Positions 10,901 to 20,626 of a DNA stretch of 50,842 bases are shown piece by piece. Source of the stretch: Zelonia costaricensis (taxonomy: Eukaryota > Euglenozoa > Kinetoplastea > Trypanosomatida > Trypanosomatidae). The position numbers and the translations under genes are program-made. Each line of letters begins with the position of its first letter. The first letter of the stretch is position 1. The stretch covers positions 1 to 50,842 of the forward strand of contig JASAOO010003384.1 of assembly GCA_030849075.1 (NCBI GenBank). Direction: 5' to 3'. The notes beneath the pieces were generated by a model that saw nothing but the letters and a program-made list of their open reading frames with translations, did not search any database and was not told the DNA's origin.

Positions 10901-13900
10901 GTGCGCGTCGATAGCCGAAGCGCAGACCACGGGAGCGTGCCGACCATGCGGCCGTCCTCACAGCTCTCGATGCCGGTGCTGGAGCAGCAGCCTTCGCAGC
11001 CGGGTGGCGGGCAGGCCGCGACGTCGACCACCACCTTCTCGCCCGGCAACGTGTCCGTGACGAAGGGCTACGGCTCCCTGCCGAGCTGGGACCCCAAGGC
11101 ATACGGCGGCGATGTCGCGGGGGTGCTGGCGGTGAGCGAGTATGACTCCGACACGGACACCCCGCCGCACCTCGGCAAGGGACCGGCGAGTCAGGTGGCG
11201 TCCTCGACGATCGCCATATCCGGGGGTTTCATGACCATCACAGGTGTGCCAGCTGGCGCGGCGGGCGGTATGGCGACTGGAAAGGCAAAGACGGGCACCG
11301 CTGGGGGCCCCTCCGTCTTCATCTTCTCCCAGCCCGGGACGACAGACACGCACAAGATCGTGGACGACTTCATCGCGGTGGTGCCCGGTGCCGCGCCCAT
11401 CTCCGCCGCTCTCCCCGTCGCCCCCTCGCTGCCCGCCTTCTCCACCGGCTTTCCGTGGAACCATGTGCTGGCTGAGCCGCTCATGCTGTACGCCCCACCG
11501 CTCGCGGCTGCGCCCGGCGCGGCGGCGGTGGCGGAGGCGGAGGAGGGGCACGACGCGGGCACCGACGCCGCCAAGGCCGAGGCGCCGCAGCGGCAGAGCA
11601 GCCACAGGCGCGGTGGCGAGGCCGACAGGGCGCGGGACGAGCCCAGCGAGCTGGAGCGCACGACCGCGTCGTCTTCCACCGCCGGTCCTGCCGGGGCGCG
11701 CCGCTCGACGACGCCGTCCAGCAGCTCCCCCACCGCGACAGCGGTGGTGCCGTCGGCGATGGTGCTGCGCCAGGCGGGGCTCAGCCAAGCCTCCAGTCTC
11801 CTCTCCATCGCCGGGTCGCCCAGGACGGCGGGGGGGCTACCGTGCGATCAGGCCACCACCGCCTCCCGCGAGAGCCTCACCCCCCGCAGCGGCGGCATCC
11901 TCGGCCAGCGGGCGGCGTCGACGGCCACGACTACGACAGCGGCGGCAGCGGCGGGTGGGTCTGCACAGCTGGAGCTGATCACCTTCGCCGAGAGCGCGCC
12001 ACTGACCTGGACGGAGCGGCAGCTGCCGATGCACCCACTGCGCCGCCTCGCCTTCTGCAGCGTCACGATGAGCGAGGTGCGGGAGCGGTCGCGCCAGGCC
12101 GCGAGCGACGCAGTGCTGACCACCCACGTGATGGACCTCGGCAAGGCGGGCGAGCAGCACACGCTGTTGGCGACGCTGACGCAGGAGACGGAGCGGCAGG
12201 CCTCGGAGGCGACCCCCAGCGAGAGCCCCGCCGCGCCGTCGCTCTCGCTGGCGGACAGCAGCGACGGGGCGAGCACGCGGCGGTCTGCGGGGGCCCTGCG
12301 AGGCGGGCTGCCTCCGTCGCGGCAGGCGCCGCTGCTGTCAGGCAACGTCACGACGGTGCCTGGGGTCGCGGCGGCCGGGGTGTCAGCGGTGGCCGGCATG
12401 GACCCCACGACGCAGCGCATCATGGCGCGGCTGATGGATACTTGGCAGCGCGAGGCGGCACTAAAATTCGAGGGCTGCACGCACCTGCTCGTTCTCTTCG
12501 GGGCTGGGTGGCACCCGGCCATGCCGAAGTTTGTGCGTGCGGTGCGGCGGCTGTGCAACTCCATCAACGCACCGGCGCCGCCGCCGCGCGGCAACACGGG
12601 CGGCGGTGGGGGTTCGGGTGCAGGTGCGGGCGGTGGTGCTGCGGCTGCCGGCGCTGCTGCAGGAAGGGGGTTCGGCCGCGGTGAGGACGAGGCAGACTTC
12701 GCGCACATCGTCAGCGAGGTGAGTGGGGTGGCCGGCGTCGGCGGCGGCATGAACCTGGGCAGCTATGATCGGTGCGGCAGCGCCGAGGACGACGAGATGG
12801 ACACCTTCGCCTCCCTGCGCGGCTACCGCAGCTCCCCGATGGACTGGGCCGGCGGCAGCGCAGCGGCCTTGACGAGCGGTGGTGGCGGTGATGGGGGTGG
12901 CGGCGGCGGCTTCGGAGAAACCAGCAGCCGCCTTGACATGCGCGGCTTCGGGAGCTTCCCGCGCCCGAGCAGGGGTCTGGGCCACGCCGGTTTCGGCGAC
13001 GGGGAGCGCGAGGGCAGCTCGTCTCCCCCGGCTGCCGTCGCGTCGCGCGCGGCGGCGTCGCCAGTGGCGGGTGCCGCAGCGAGTGGGCAGGCCGCGTCCG
13101 CCGCCGCAGCGGTGCTCCCGCAACGACGGGTGCAAGTCATCTACATCAGCGCGGACGACACTCTCTCTGGTGTCTGTGCGGCGACGGCTGAGATGCCGGC
13201 GGACTGGCTGTGCGTCTCGCCGCACGTGGCGCAGAGTGCGCCGGAGCGGACGCTGCAGACGCACGCCAACGAAGTCGCTCGGTACATCTTCCACGTCAAG
13301 TCCTTCCCGCGCCTCGTCGTGGTGGAGCTGCCTTACGCCCAGCAGCAACCACAACAGCACGCGCAGCCTCCGACCACGCCACGGGGGGTGGCTGGCGGCG
13401 CCGGAGAGGGCGTGCCCGCCAGCGTGCCGAACCTCAGCGGTGCCGGCCGCGACGAGTGTGAGGAGGACCTCGGCGACGCCGCCGGCACCCTGACGACGCT
13501 GTACGCGACCAGCGCCACCTCACAGCAGGTCCTCGAGCAGCAGTTCGAGGGGCTGTGGACGGTGCTGCAGCAGCACGGCGAGAATCACGTGTACGCCGAC
13601 CCTGACGGCCTCGACTTCCCCTGGGCGAGCGAGCCGCGTGACGTGCTTCGGCTGACACAGGACGACGTCTCTGCCCTGTCGCGCGAGGGGCGCTGGGCGT
13701 GGCTCACGATGATGCAGGGCTTCCGACAGCATCAGGACGGCACGCAGACCACCGCCGCAGCCGGCTTCGCTGCCTCCTTGCAGGCCTCGCCCCTGCTGGA
13801 CAGCGAGAACCCCGACAACTTCGATGAGACGGCGCTGCTGCAGTCCCACGCGGAGCTCGCGACGGCGGCGACGACGCCCACCAAACGCGGGGTGGCCGGT

Positions 13901-15634
13901 TCCTCCGCTGCTTCGGCCTCTGCGGCCGCGGCGATCGCTGCCGCGGTGGCGTCGGGCGAGGATGACACTGCCGCACTCGCCACCACGACCGCGTCGCTGC
14001 TGCAGTCCGTCACGCGGCTGTTCCCACCCATCAAGACCCTGAGTGCGAGCGACGGCGAGCTGCCCTCTCTGCTGGAGCGTGGCGGCTACTTCGTCGTACT
14101 CGCTGCCTTTGGCTCTGTCGACGCTCAGCTGCACCAGCAGTGCTTCAGCGCGCTGGACGAGGTGCGGCGGTGGTTCTACGCCGAGGTCGAGGCCCGCAAG
14201 CAGCGCGCCTGGTCGGAGCCGACGCCGCTGCAGGTGATGGCGCCACACGGCACGTACGCGACCTCCTTCACCGAGGGCGGCGATCGCGTGCTGCTGTCGC
14301 CGGCGCACTACAGCGGCGCCGGCGGGGGCGGTGTGGGCGACGAGTACGGCACACCGACGCGCTACTCCCCAGGCATCACGGCCTCGGCGGTGCTGAGTCT
14401 CACCGCGGGGGAGCACGGGCTGCTGCACCGCCACGTCCCTCGCAACGCGGCCGCATTTTCGGGGGACGAGGGCTGGCCCGAGGCGCGTGGCGTCGCGACA
14501 TCGCCCAAGTACATGACAGCCAGCCCGCCCATGCAGGGCTCCGGCGCTTCCCCCCCGCTGGAGGGCCTGCACGGCCTCCACGCGGGCGGCGGGCCGCCGT
14601 CGCAGCAGCATCGCGTCGCCCCGCCCCCAGCAGTCTCCGCGGCGGCAGCGGCGGCGGCACGGCCCCTGCCAACCGTGTACTTCTACGACTCCATCCTGAG
14701 TCACGACGCAGCGGACGAGGCGGACGGCAGGCACGCCAAGTTGGCAGGCGCCGCGGGGGCGCAGCGACGCGCCACGTCGCCGCCGCAACCGACCGATGGA
14801 GCAGAGCGTGCGTCCCCCTCGCCGGCACCCCCGCCGCGTGTGTCAGACAACACGGCCTCCCTGCGTCGCCGCCACACAAAGGACCTGGCGCTCCTGCAGG
14901 AGTACGTCATCGCCCCCATCCTCGAGGCAGACGGGAAGCTGCTGCCGGTGCGGGAGGGCGAGGTGTACCTGGCGTGTGTGCGCTGGCCGCAGCGCACGTG
15001 CGCCGTACTTCGCCGCCGGCTCGCCTCGGAGGCACGACCGCCGGCGACGGCCGCCGCACCCGGGCAGAGTTCGGCAAGTGGTGGGGGCGCATCTCTTCCC
15101 AGCTCTTCGCCGTCCAGCGCGGCGGCCACCGGCGGCGCGGGCGGCGCCCTTGGGCCCAGCACGAGTCCCGGCCACCGCAGCCCCGCGTCCCCGCAGTCCC
15201 CGGCGCAGTCCCAGCTTCGGCCCGAGGCGGCGCCGCGCCGCCCATCATCGCTGCCGCCGACGACCACCACCACCGCATCCCCCACACCGACGTCCCCAAC
15301 TGTGCCCCCGGCGCTGAACGCATCCGCACCTGCTGCGGCAGGCTCCAGTCCGGCGAGCCCTGCCTCGGGCCTCTCCGCCGCGCCGTCGTTGTCCACTGCC
15401 GCCACGTCACCACCGGCGTCCACTGTGGCAGGCGGCGCGGCGACGGAGACGAACTCGCCCTCGCTGGGCGCCGTGAACCCGCACGCCTCAGCCGCAACAT
15501 CGCTGGACAACACGCTGCGAACCGAGGGGGAGGGCAAGGAGGGCTCACCCGACCCTGACGCAACGCCGCTGCTGTCACCAGAGGCCATCAAGTCCTTCCT
15601 GCACGAGCACGTGTTGCGCAGCATGGATGCCTGA
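7910..15634 (+). CDS. Giant protein with cysteine-less tryparedoxin/nucleoredoxin-like modules (2574 aa)
   Basis: The first ATG in the frame is at 7910 (MDYVLGVLYATKKYEPL). Between long Ala/Ser/Gly/Pro-rich stretches are islands of ordered sequence that follow the tryparedoxin fold. Island 1 spans about 224-237 (KYVLLYLP), 425-470 and 647-710, ending RSWPAVVLVDPAGNIV. Island 2 is the clearest: HLLVLFGAGWHPAMPKF at about 1525-1541, RVQVIYISADD near 1739, MPADWLCVSP, KSFPRLVVVELP at 1797-1808 and DPDGLDFPW near 1897. These match, in order, the active-site strand, the APWDEE strand, the MPWLA block, the cis-Pro loop and the DPEG-PW tail of the tryparedoxin at 2018. The WCPPC motif is replaced by WHPAM (1534-1538), so no dithiol chemistry is possible there. 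A possible third Trx-like island starts near 2051. Probable scaffold or pseudo-redoxin; function unknown. Confidence 0.85.
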   Translation: MDYVLGVLYATKKYEPLDTSRVNGSRGTSPPRQARAARLPSATAVPGVSGPAAEATNASMSDAETDTAHLTEDDLLSPNMAAGQSTRPMSLASTVKGHELAAALLTHAGSGPFPPSPPLLSRVPSSAVASGVRVPAVMLPSHFGDSRRPSASSVTSAGVPPSPSAAAGPPLEPPSVLSPLVPGLSSSLASHAPTIAAAATALGSATRPAPSSGGGRPQRLEYSVPTKAIAGKYVLLYLPPPRRPGESPAAALWGSHAGGAAAGGGAAGTGTNSMPGPAAGLGGSAPSSGPRNSATSASSAALQSPQLDPVKPRLGPGAAGAGAGATPNAFLGGVSPLTMTSSAAGPRPTFTTPLSKSVELSASSSTATGAASPVAGLHLGNGSSHNHHHSSSGGVAGPTSPARQAAVRAAAASVTTHQRLLLFYSLLLHRLARERPAALEASDDFEATGGGSRVPVAVLELQCTTEGPVRTSAAVAASGFGAGVLEGHSAALSVSPGATISGGAGGSGAASPPGGGGLSGLHAHGPTAGALSPRNGPYGARVGPAPPGSGLGGGSGYLSNTVSAMASPRGSTGAPLSANVHSEPLTGRAEEAAGQRGSGLLDLLGDATSDSATTQRLSAILRHLVEGQPDAWLSPDNVVFDSDITQNPWYGGWYSVESNDGYRRVMQMCGLRSWPAVVLVDPAGNIVTVEAMQHVEDELARFADDVDASIAKAKAAAVRAAATTLSTATPQPRSGSSAVPSRRGSGESRETPAAVSPHAVAGQSDGEHATTPPGEAAPVSADKSPSPPTPIKAPARDGQRQPSSPEDTSTGGNQAASVLAVATDRSSTHPLAAPLDGEDDGEAGSNPAATASSSSAAGNDSLSTPTRCRGFSEFGSVERHDPQIPTAEPTPVKSVPTTARYREESRSRHPTPPTNAATAASVTNLFPAAAAAAKSPLLALGSLSDMHFSGGTQQYQASPGRVEGADDEADVLTDGDGASAAAALGCPRLATDDDSESVRVDSRSADHGSVPTMRPSSQLSMPVLEQQPSQPGGGQAATSTTTFSPGNVSVTKGYGSLPSWDPKAYGGDVAGVLAVSEYDSDTDTPPHLGKGPASQVASSTIAISGGFMTITGVPAGAAGGMATGKAKTGTAGGPSVFIFSQPGTTDTHKIVDDFIAVVPGAAPISAALPVAPSLPAFSTGFPWNHVLAEPLMLYAPPLAAAPGAAAVAEAEEGHDAGTDAAKAEAPQRQSSHRRGGEADRARDEPSELERTTASSSTAGPAGARRSTTPSSSSPTATAVVPSAMVLRQAGLSQASSLLSIAGSPRTAGGLPCDQATTASRESLTPRSGGILGQRAASTATTTTAAAAAGGSAQLELITFAESAPLTWTERQLPMHPLRRLAFCSVTMSEVRERSRQAASDAVLTTHVMDLGKAGEQHTLLATLTQETERQASEATPSESPAAPSLSLADSSDGASTRRSAGALRGGLPPSRQAPLLSGNVTTVPGVAAAGVSAVAGMDPTTQRIMARLMDTWQREAALKFEGCTHLLVLFGAGWHPAMPKFVRAVRRLCNSINAPAPPPRGNTGGGGGSGAGAGGGAAAAGAAAGRGFGRGEDEADFAHIVSEVSGVAGVGGGMNLGSYDRCGSAEDDEMDTFASLRGYRSSPMDWAGGSAAALTSGGGGDGGGGGGFGETSSRLDMRGFGSFPRPSRGLGHAGFGDGEREGSSSPPAAVASRAAASPVAGAAASGQAASAAAAVLPQRRVQVIYISADDTLSGVCAATAEMPADWLCVSPHVAQSAPERTLQTHANEVARYIFHVKSFPRLVVVELPYAQQQPQQHAQPPTTPRGVAGGAGEGVPASVPNLSGAGRDECEEDLGDAAGTLTTLYATSATSQQVLEQQFEGLWTVLQQHGENHVYADPDGLDFPWASEPRDVLRLTQDDVSALSREGRWAWLTMMQGFRQHQDGTQTTAAAGFAASLQASPLLDSENPDNFDETALLQSHAELATAATTPTKRGVAGSSAASASAAAAIAAAVASGEDDTAALATTTASLLQSVTRLFPPIKTLSASDGELPSLLERGGYFVVLAAFGSVDAQLHQQCFSALDEVRRWFYAEVEARKQRAWSEPTPLQVMAPHGTYATSFTEGGDRVLLSPAHYSGAGGGGVGDEYGTPTRYSPGITASAVLSLTAGEHGLLHRHVPRNAAAFSGDEGWPEARGVATSPKYMTASPPMQGSGASPPLEGLHGLHAGGGPPSQQHRVAPPPAVSAAAAAAARPLPTVYFYDSILSHDAADEADGRHAKLAGAAGAQRRATSPPQPTDGAERASPSPAPPPRVSDNTASLRRRHTKDLALLQEYVIAPILEADGKLLPVREGEVYLACVRWPQRTCAVLRRRLASEARPPATAAAPGQSSASGGGASLPSSSPSSAAATGGAGGALGPSTSPGHRSPASPQSPAQSQLRPEAAPRRPSSLPPTTTTTASPTPTSPTVPPALNASAPAAAGSSPASPASGLSAAPSLSTAATSPPASTVAGGAATETNSPSLGAVNPHASAATSLDNTLRTEGEGKEGSPDPDATPLLSPEAIKSFLHEHVLRSMDA

Positions 15635-16450
15635 GAGGTGCGGCGAGGGAGGGAGGTGGGGTGCTTGGGGGGGTGGGGGAGTGGGTGGGACATGGGAAGG
15701 GATGCGGGAGAGTGTGAAGCTCGCTTTGCCTTCGTCTCGAACCCGGAGCCAGCATCCCTGACGGCTGAGCGTCCTCGCACCTTCGCCGCACTCTCACGTT
15801 GGGGCGCGGGGGCTTGCTGAAAAGGTCTCGGCGTTGTGCGTGTGCGCGTGTGGGCCCATACGGGCGGTGACTGTCGGGCGAGTGTGTGCGGCATCGTATT
15901 TTTTTCTTCTTGTGAGCTGCGCTTTCGTTGTGGTTGTGGGTGTTGTGTATTATACCGACGCTGTCTCTGTCTCCGCTGACAGGGGGGGGGGAGGTGGAGC
16001 GTGGGCGAGAGGGCAGTAGGCGGTCACGGAAGGGAGTGGGGGAGCGTAGAGGGCGGTGGTGCATTGCACGGGGGGGGGGTGCACCGATAGAGCTAAGCGC
16101 AGGACGGCACGTGAGACGGACCGAAGGGGGGGGGCAGGAGGGGAAGACCGTTGCTGTCGTTCCCTCTCATGCTCTCCGCATCCTCGACGCACTCGGACGC
16201 ACACAGGCCAACCCCTGCCGACGCGCTTTCCACTCTGCCACGCCCGCCGTGTCGATCCCTGTCCCCCATGCTCTGTCTGCGTCCCCCTATCTCTCTCTCA
16301 CTGTCTTCATCTCGTTCAGGAGTGACGCAAGTGCGAGTGCGCACGGTGTGGCCTACCGAGGGCCAGAAGCATCATATTCGTGCGTGTTTGTGTGTGTTTT
16401 GTGGTAGGATACGAAATCAAGATGCCTGGCAGCAGTCCAAGGAAAGGAAA

Positions 16451-16472
16451 ACACACACACACACACACACAC
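16451..16472. repeat. (AC)11 microsatellite
   Basis: Eleven uninterrupted AC units in the spacer. A further interrupted CA tract lies at 16853-16877. Confidence 0.9.
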
Positions 16473-16936
16473 TCACAGACGCAGATGCGCGCGTACTGCG
16501 GACGGCGCAGCGACGTCGACGGTGCGTCGTCGTGCACCACCAACTCGCACGCGGACACCGCGCAGGGCGTGGGATGCGTGCAGACGCTCTCGATGTCGTG
16601 TATGCAGCCCTTGGATGCCAAGGGGGAAGCGAAGGCGGATCATTGCCACGGTGCTGGTGGTGGTGATGAGGGGGAGGGGGTGGCGGTGAAACACAAGGCG
16701 AGGCTCTGCCTCGTCGAGTGCCTGCCTCGTCAGACGCGCCACCCGCGCCTAGACTCCACGCGGTCTCGACCGCCGCACCTCCTTCACACCTCTTCTCATG
16801 CGTTGTGTTTCACCTTCCACTGTCCCTTTCTCCCACGGATCTACACAACTCAACACACACGCACACACACACACACATACACATGTGCATGCATGTCGAC
16901 AGTGTAGCAGCCACCCCAATCTCATCTGCCTGCGTG

Positions 16937-16973
16937 CTTTTTTTTTTTCGCTTGCGTGCCTCTCTCGCTTCAG
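16937..16973 (+). promoter_or_regulatory. Polypyrimidine tract and candidate trans-splice acceptor (AG 16972-16973)
   Basis: A T-rich tract containing eleven consecutive Ts runs into CT-rich sequence and ends at CAG. This would give the EI24-like mRNA a 5' UTR of about 240 nt. Prediction from pattern only. Confidence 0.5.
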
Positions 16974-17163
16974 CACGTCCCCTGGAGCTCCTTCCCACTT
17001 GTCTCCCATATTGAGAGACGGCTGCGCTTTGTGTGGTGCGTGAGTGTGGGCGTGGGTGCGTCGCGCGCTGCGTGTCCTCGCAGGTGTTTCCGTCTCCCAC
17101 ATATCTGCTTTGCGTCAACTGCATCTGTGTCGTACATCACGCACGCACACATCTGTTTTCGCG

Positions 17164-17185
17164 CACACACACACACACACACACA
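17164..17185. repeat. (CA)11 microsatellite in the 5' UTR
   Basis: Eleven CA units end 28 nt before the ATG of the EI24-like gene, so the tract is probably transcribed in its 5' UTR. Confidence 0.9.
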
Positions 17186-17213
17186 AGCACGATATACACT
17201 GTCAGACAGCATC

Positions 17214-19037
17214 ATGGCTATGCGCGTTGCTCCGCAGCTGCGGCAGGAGCTGCTGAACTTCTGTCAAGGCGCCGTGGAGAGCTTCGGCGTCGTCCTGACA
17301 TGGCCACATCCAGAGCCTGCTGTAGGAGACAAGCAGCGATCCCCGGTGGAGGGTGAGACGAGTCCACGTGTTGCTGCTGGAGCGGGGCAGCCCACATCAC
17401 CGTCTCCGCCACCGCCCTCCACACCGCCTACAGGAGAAGTGAACGCGGAAAGCACGGCGGGCAAGGTGGTCGGTGCACCCCAGCGTCCGCCGCCGCCGCG
17501 GCAGCAGCCCGCCGTGCGCGTCTCCCTGATGCCCTCGTGGAGTCTGATCGAGCGGGACCCCAAGCTGTGGATGCTGCTCCGCAAGAGTCTGCTGGCGAAC
17601 CTCGCGCTCGCCGTCCTCACGTTGCTGTATGCAGCGCTGTCGCACGGCTTGACATCGTCGTCGCCGCGGCCGGCGGCACGGCCGCCCGCGTTTGCCCAGT
17701 CGTCTCCTGCAGCTGCCGCCGCTGCGGGGCGGGCGCTGGACGAGGCCGCGACCGCCGGTGCGGTGGGTGGCGCCACCACCACGTCCTCCTCCTCGCTGAC
17801 CTCCTCGCTTGTCTTTCTGCTGCTGTTCTGGTGGGTGCGGCTGTGCCTGTGGATGGTCAAGTACGTGGGGCAGTGGCCCTTCTATACCCTGCTGCAGGTG
17901 ATCGGCCTCGTGTGGTTCAGCCAGCTGTACCGCGAGACGTGGCTGGTGCGGAAGGGGTGGGTCCTGCGAGGCACGGGGCTGCGAGAGACGGCAGCGGACA
18001 GCAGCGGCGCCACGACGACAGCGACCGCGACCACGACCACGGCGGCTGCCCCGACCCTGCCCGCTGCACCTCACGGCACGTCGACTTCGCCATCTCCTGC
18101 ATCGTCGTCTGCCGCTGGCGTGGCGGGCGTGGCCCAGCCGTGGTTGGCATCCATTCCGCTGTACCCTACAGATGACGGCGAGGCCGTCCGCGGCGCGCCT
18201 GCTCCGCGGTTGAGGCCGGTGGTGGTGCGCACAGCTGGCGCGCTCGCTCGCGCCGCTCCCCTCTACGTGCGGCACACCGCGCACCTCGTGGCACGCCTCC
18301 TGCGGCACAAGGGCCCGACAGCTGCGCTGCAGGAGTGGATTCTCGGAGACGCCGCGGGTGCTGCTGCGGCCATCGCTGCCGCCGCCGCGTCGCCTGCCTC
18401 GGCGCTCGGAGCTGCTGCCCGCGCGCACCGCAGTCGCACCACGGTGAACGCCACACCGCCGGTGCCGGCCAGCCCCGACCCCTTCGCGGCGGTGTTGGTG
18501 CAGCTGGAGTCCATCAGCGAGGTGCTTTTCAAGGCCCTGGCCACCATGTCGTTCGCCCTCTTCGCGTCCTTTGTGGAGCGGCTCCCACTTGTTGGCACGC
18601 CGCTGTGTGTGCTGCTGAACGCGCAACTCTACGCCTTCTACGTCTTCGACTACCGCTACGCCGCCCAGCAGCAGCCGGACGCCGTCCACCAGCGTGGCTC
18701 GGCGCTCACGTACCAGCTGCGGCACTTCGAGCAGTGCTCCATGTACTACGCCGGCTACGGCATCGGCTCCGCGGCCCTCTCGCTGCACCTCACCCACCAC
18801 TTGGGCGCCGTCGTGTCGGTGTGCGCCATGTCGGTGGTGTACTCGTGGCAGGTGGTGTGGAGCGGCTTCGCGGTGCCGCTGCCCTCCTCGCGGCCGGTGC
18901 CGCTCTTCTCGGTGTGGTTCCACGCCGTGGACATGACGCAGCGGCACTACGCGGTGCTCTGGCGCCTCGCTGTCGTCGCGGTGCTGCTGTACCTCCCGGC
19001 GGCGTGTGTGCGGAGCTGTCTGGGGTACGACGCGTGA
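17214..19037 (+). CDS. EI24: EI24-family multi-pass membrane protein
   Basis: The ORF encodes 607 residues from ATG 17214 (MAMRVAPQLRQELLNFCQG). Hydrophobic segments are visible near residues 119-145 (KSLLANLALAVLTLLYAAL), 195-240 (LVFLLLFWWVRLCLWMVKYV and QWPFYTLLQVIGLVWF), 432-480 and 505-600. The EI24 signature is the stretch VGTPLCVLLNAQLYAFYVFDYRY, followed about 30 residues later by a Phe-Glu and an aromatic/Gly-rich membrane segment (FEQCSMYYAGYGIGSAALSL). The family is an ER membrane protein linked to p53-induced death and autophagy in animals; trypanosomatid copies are annotated only by homology. Low-complexity Ala/Thr/Pro inserts (about 40-105, 150-190, 260-310) make it longer than the roughly 340-residue animal protein. 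Confidence 0.78.
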   Translation: MAMRVAPQLRQELLNFCQGAVESFGVVLTWPHPEPAVGDKQRSPVEGETSPRVAAGAGQPTSPSPPPPSTPPTGEVNAESTAGKVVGAPQRPPPPRQQPAVRVSLMPSWSLIERDPKLWMLLRKSLLANLALAVLTLLYAALSHGLTSSSPRPAARPPAFAQSSPAAAAAAGRALDEAATAGAVGGATTTSSSSLTSSLVFLLLFWWVRLCLWMVKYVGQWPFYTLLQVIGLVWFSQLYRETWLVRKGWVLRGTGLRETAADSSGATTTATATTTTAAAPTLPAAPHGTSTSPSPASSSAAGVAGVAQPWLASIPLYPTDDGEAVRGAPAPRLRPVVVRTAGALARAAPLYVRHTAHLVARLLRHKGPTAALQEWILGDAAGAAAAIAAAAASPASALGAAARAHRSRTTVNATPPVPASPDPFAAVLVQLESISEVLFKALATMSFALFASFVERLPLVGTPLCVLLNAQLYAFYVFDYRYAAQQQPDAVHQRGSALTYQLRHFEQCSMYYAGYGIGSAALSLHLTHHLGAVVSVCAMSVVYSWQVVWSGFAVPLPSSRPVPLFSVWFHAVDMTQRHYAVLWRLAVVAVLLYLPAACVRSCLGYDA

Positions 19038-20626
19038 GGCGAAGGCGGGACGGAGGGTGAGGGGAGCGGATTGAAGACGTGCGCTCCGACACTATGAGCA
19101 GTTCACCCAGTGGCCACGCCCATATACAGAGGGATCGCCCAATGCTGCGATGGCCCGCGCTCACAACCTCACCGCGCGCGCCTTCCTCCTCCCTCGTCCA
19201 CCGCGACATGCCGCCCTCCTCACCCCCCCGTGGTGCATTCTCGAGGCTCGATGTCGCGGTGCGCTCTGCTTCACCTTCCTGCTTCACCTTAGTTGTTTTC
19301 CTTTTGTGCACTCAGCAGCGTTGCTTGTGCTTTAGTCCGGCTTACTGCTGTCTTTGTGTCAGTTCCCCTCCCCCCCCGGTCCGCCCGCACGCCTGCGCAC
19401 TCGCCCGTCCACTATGACTCGTCTTCTGCAGTCGTGACGGCGTTGCTGGCGGTGCGTGGTGTCTGCGTGTGTGTGTGCGGGTTGTGTGCTCCTGCGCACA
19501 TCTTTTGTTTTCTTTCTCTCCGTTTTTTGGCCGCTGCTTGACGTGACTGCGTGCTCGCCGGTGAGGTCATACGGTGTTGCGTGGTGAGACGGAGATGGAG
19601 GGAGGGAAGCATCGGGGTGTGGGAGGGATGAGGCGAGGGCTACCTTGCCTTCCTTCCCTATGCTTCCGCGAGTGACGCAGTTGTGCACGGTGGAGCCGGT
19701 ATACGCACACCCTCCCTTGCCTCTTCTGCATTCCTCTTCACCGCTTCTGCTGATATTCGCGCCCGACCCCGACTGGGTTCCGTTACACCTTTTCAAGAAC
19801 CTCCCGTGCGCTGTTGCACGCTCTGTGTGTGTGTGTGTGTGCCGCCCGCCGCTCTCTTGCTCCCTCGCTCCCCCCTCTCTCTCGAGGTGGGCCACCTTGG
19901 CACTCTCCCTCACATGCTCCCCACTGGTGTGCGGCACGGAGTGTGAGCTGCCAGTCTTGGGTCCCCCTTGTGGGAGGAGAGCGCTGCGATTCCTCCTGCT
20001 GTGCCGGGTGCACAGAGAGAGAGAGAGTCCGCATACGCGCATGGCGATCGTTGTGTCGCCCTCTGTTGTCTTGAGTCTCTTGAGATGCGGGGCGGGCATT
20101 CACAACTTTGACGAGCACGGTCTGCATGCCCCGCCCCCCCCCCCTGCCTTCCCACGTCCTCTAGTATGTGCGGCGAAGACGACGGGTGCATCAGCGTGTG
20201 CGGGGAGAGCGAGGTACGGCGTCACACGCTGCACCGCATGAAGGAGGGGGGGGGGGACGCACGGCAAAAGATTGAGCAAGGCCTCAGGGAACCGCACTTC
20301 GAAAACAACAGAGGAACAGAAAAAGAAAAGAAGAAATAATTCGATTGCAACACTGCCTTGAAGTTGGCGTAGCACCAAAGACATCGAGCCCCTCATGCGT
20401 TTCACGGTCGCGCACAGGAAAGGAGGACGCCGTCACGCAGAACTCGAACGACAGCACGGGGACGTGCGCTCGACGCTCTTGTACACGCTTATCCAGACTT
20501 CACTTTTTTCTTTGTTGTGTGCTGCCACTGTTCATTTCATCACCAGGCGCGCGTCTCCGCCGTAGCCAGTACACTTCCTGCAACCCGGTTGAGGAGAACA
20601 GGGGAAGGGGGGACTCGCGGCTCGCC
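19038..20626. other. Intergenic region
   Basis: This 1.6 kb spacer holds the 3' UTR of the EI24-like gene and the 5' UTR of the next gene. It contains TG/GT-rich and C/T-rich stretches and no credible coding sequence. Confidence 0.6.
20500..20546 (+). promoter_or_regulatory. Polypyrimidine tract and candidate trans-splice acceptor (AG 20545-20546)
   Basis: The T/C-rich tract at 20500-20541 is followed by CACCAG, 81 nt before the ATG at 20627. Predicted spliced-leader acceptor. Confidence 0.5.

Larger units (their letters stand above)
15635..17213. other. Intergenic region
   Basis: This 1.6 kb spacer contains G-runs, several (AC/CA)n tracts and the 5' UTR of the EI24-like gene. The two ORFs of 150-175 codons seen here are built mainly from TG/CA and CT repeats and are not convincing genes. 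Confidence 0.6.

Noticed and set aside
9224..10930. 568-codon minus-strand frame opposite the giant gene (and similar frames at 8477-9196 and 13520-14788)
   Set aside because: Arg/Gly/Ala-rich shadows caused by GC-rich third positions of the + strand gene, which has ordered tryparedoxin-like segments.
16451..17185. CA-repeat cluster considered as a possible CRISPR-like or satellite array
   Set aside because: Simple dinucleotide microsatellites without spacers; usual in Leishmania UTRs and intergenic DNA.
17397..18947. 516-codon minus-strand frame opposite the EI24-like gene
   Set aside because: Shadow frame rich in Arg/His/Gly; the + strand frame has membrane segments and the EI24 signature.
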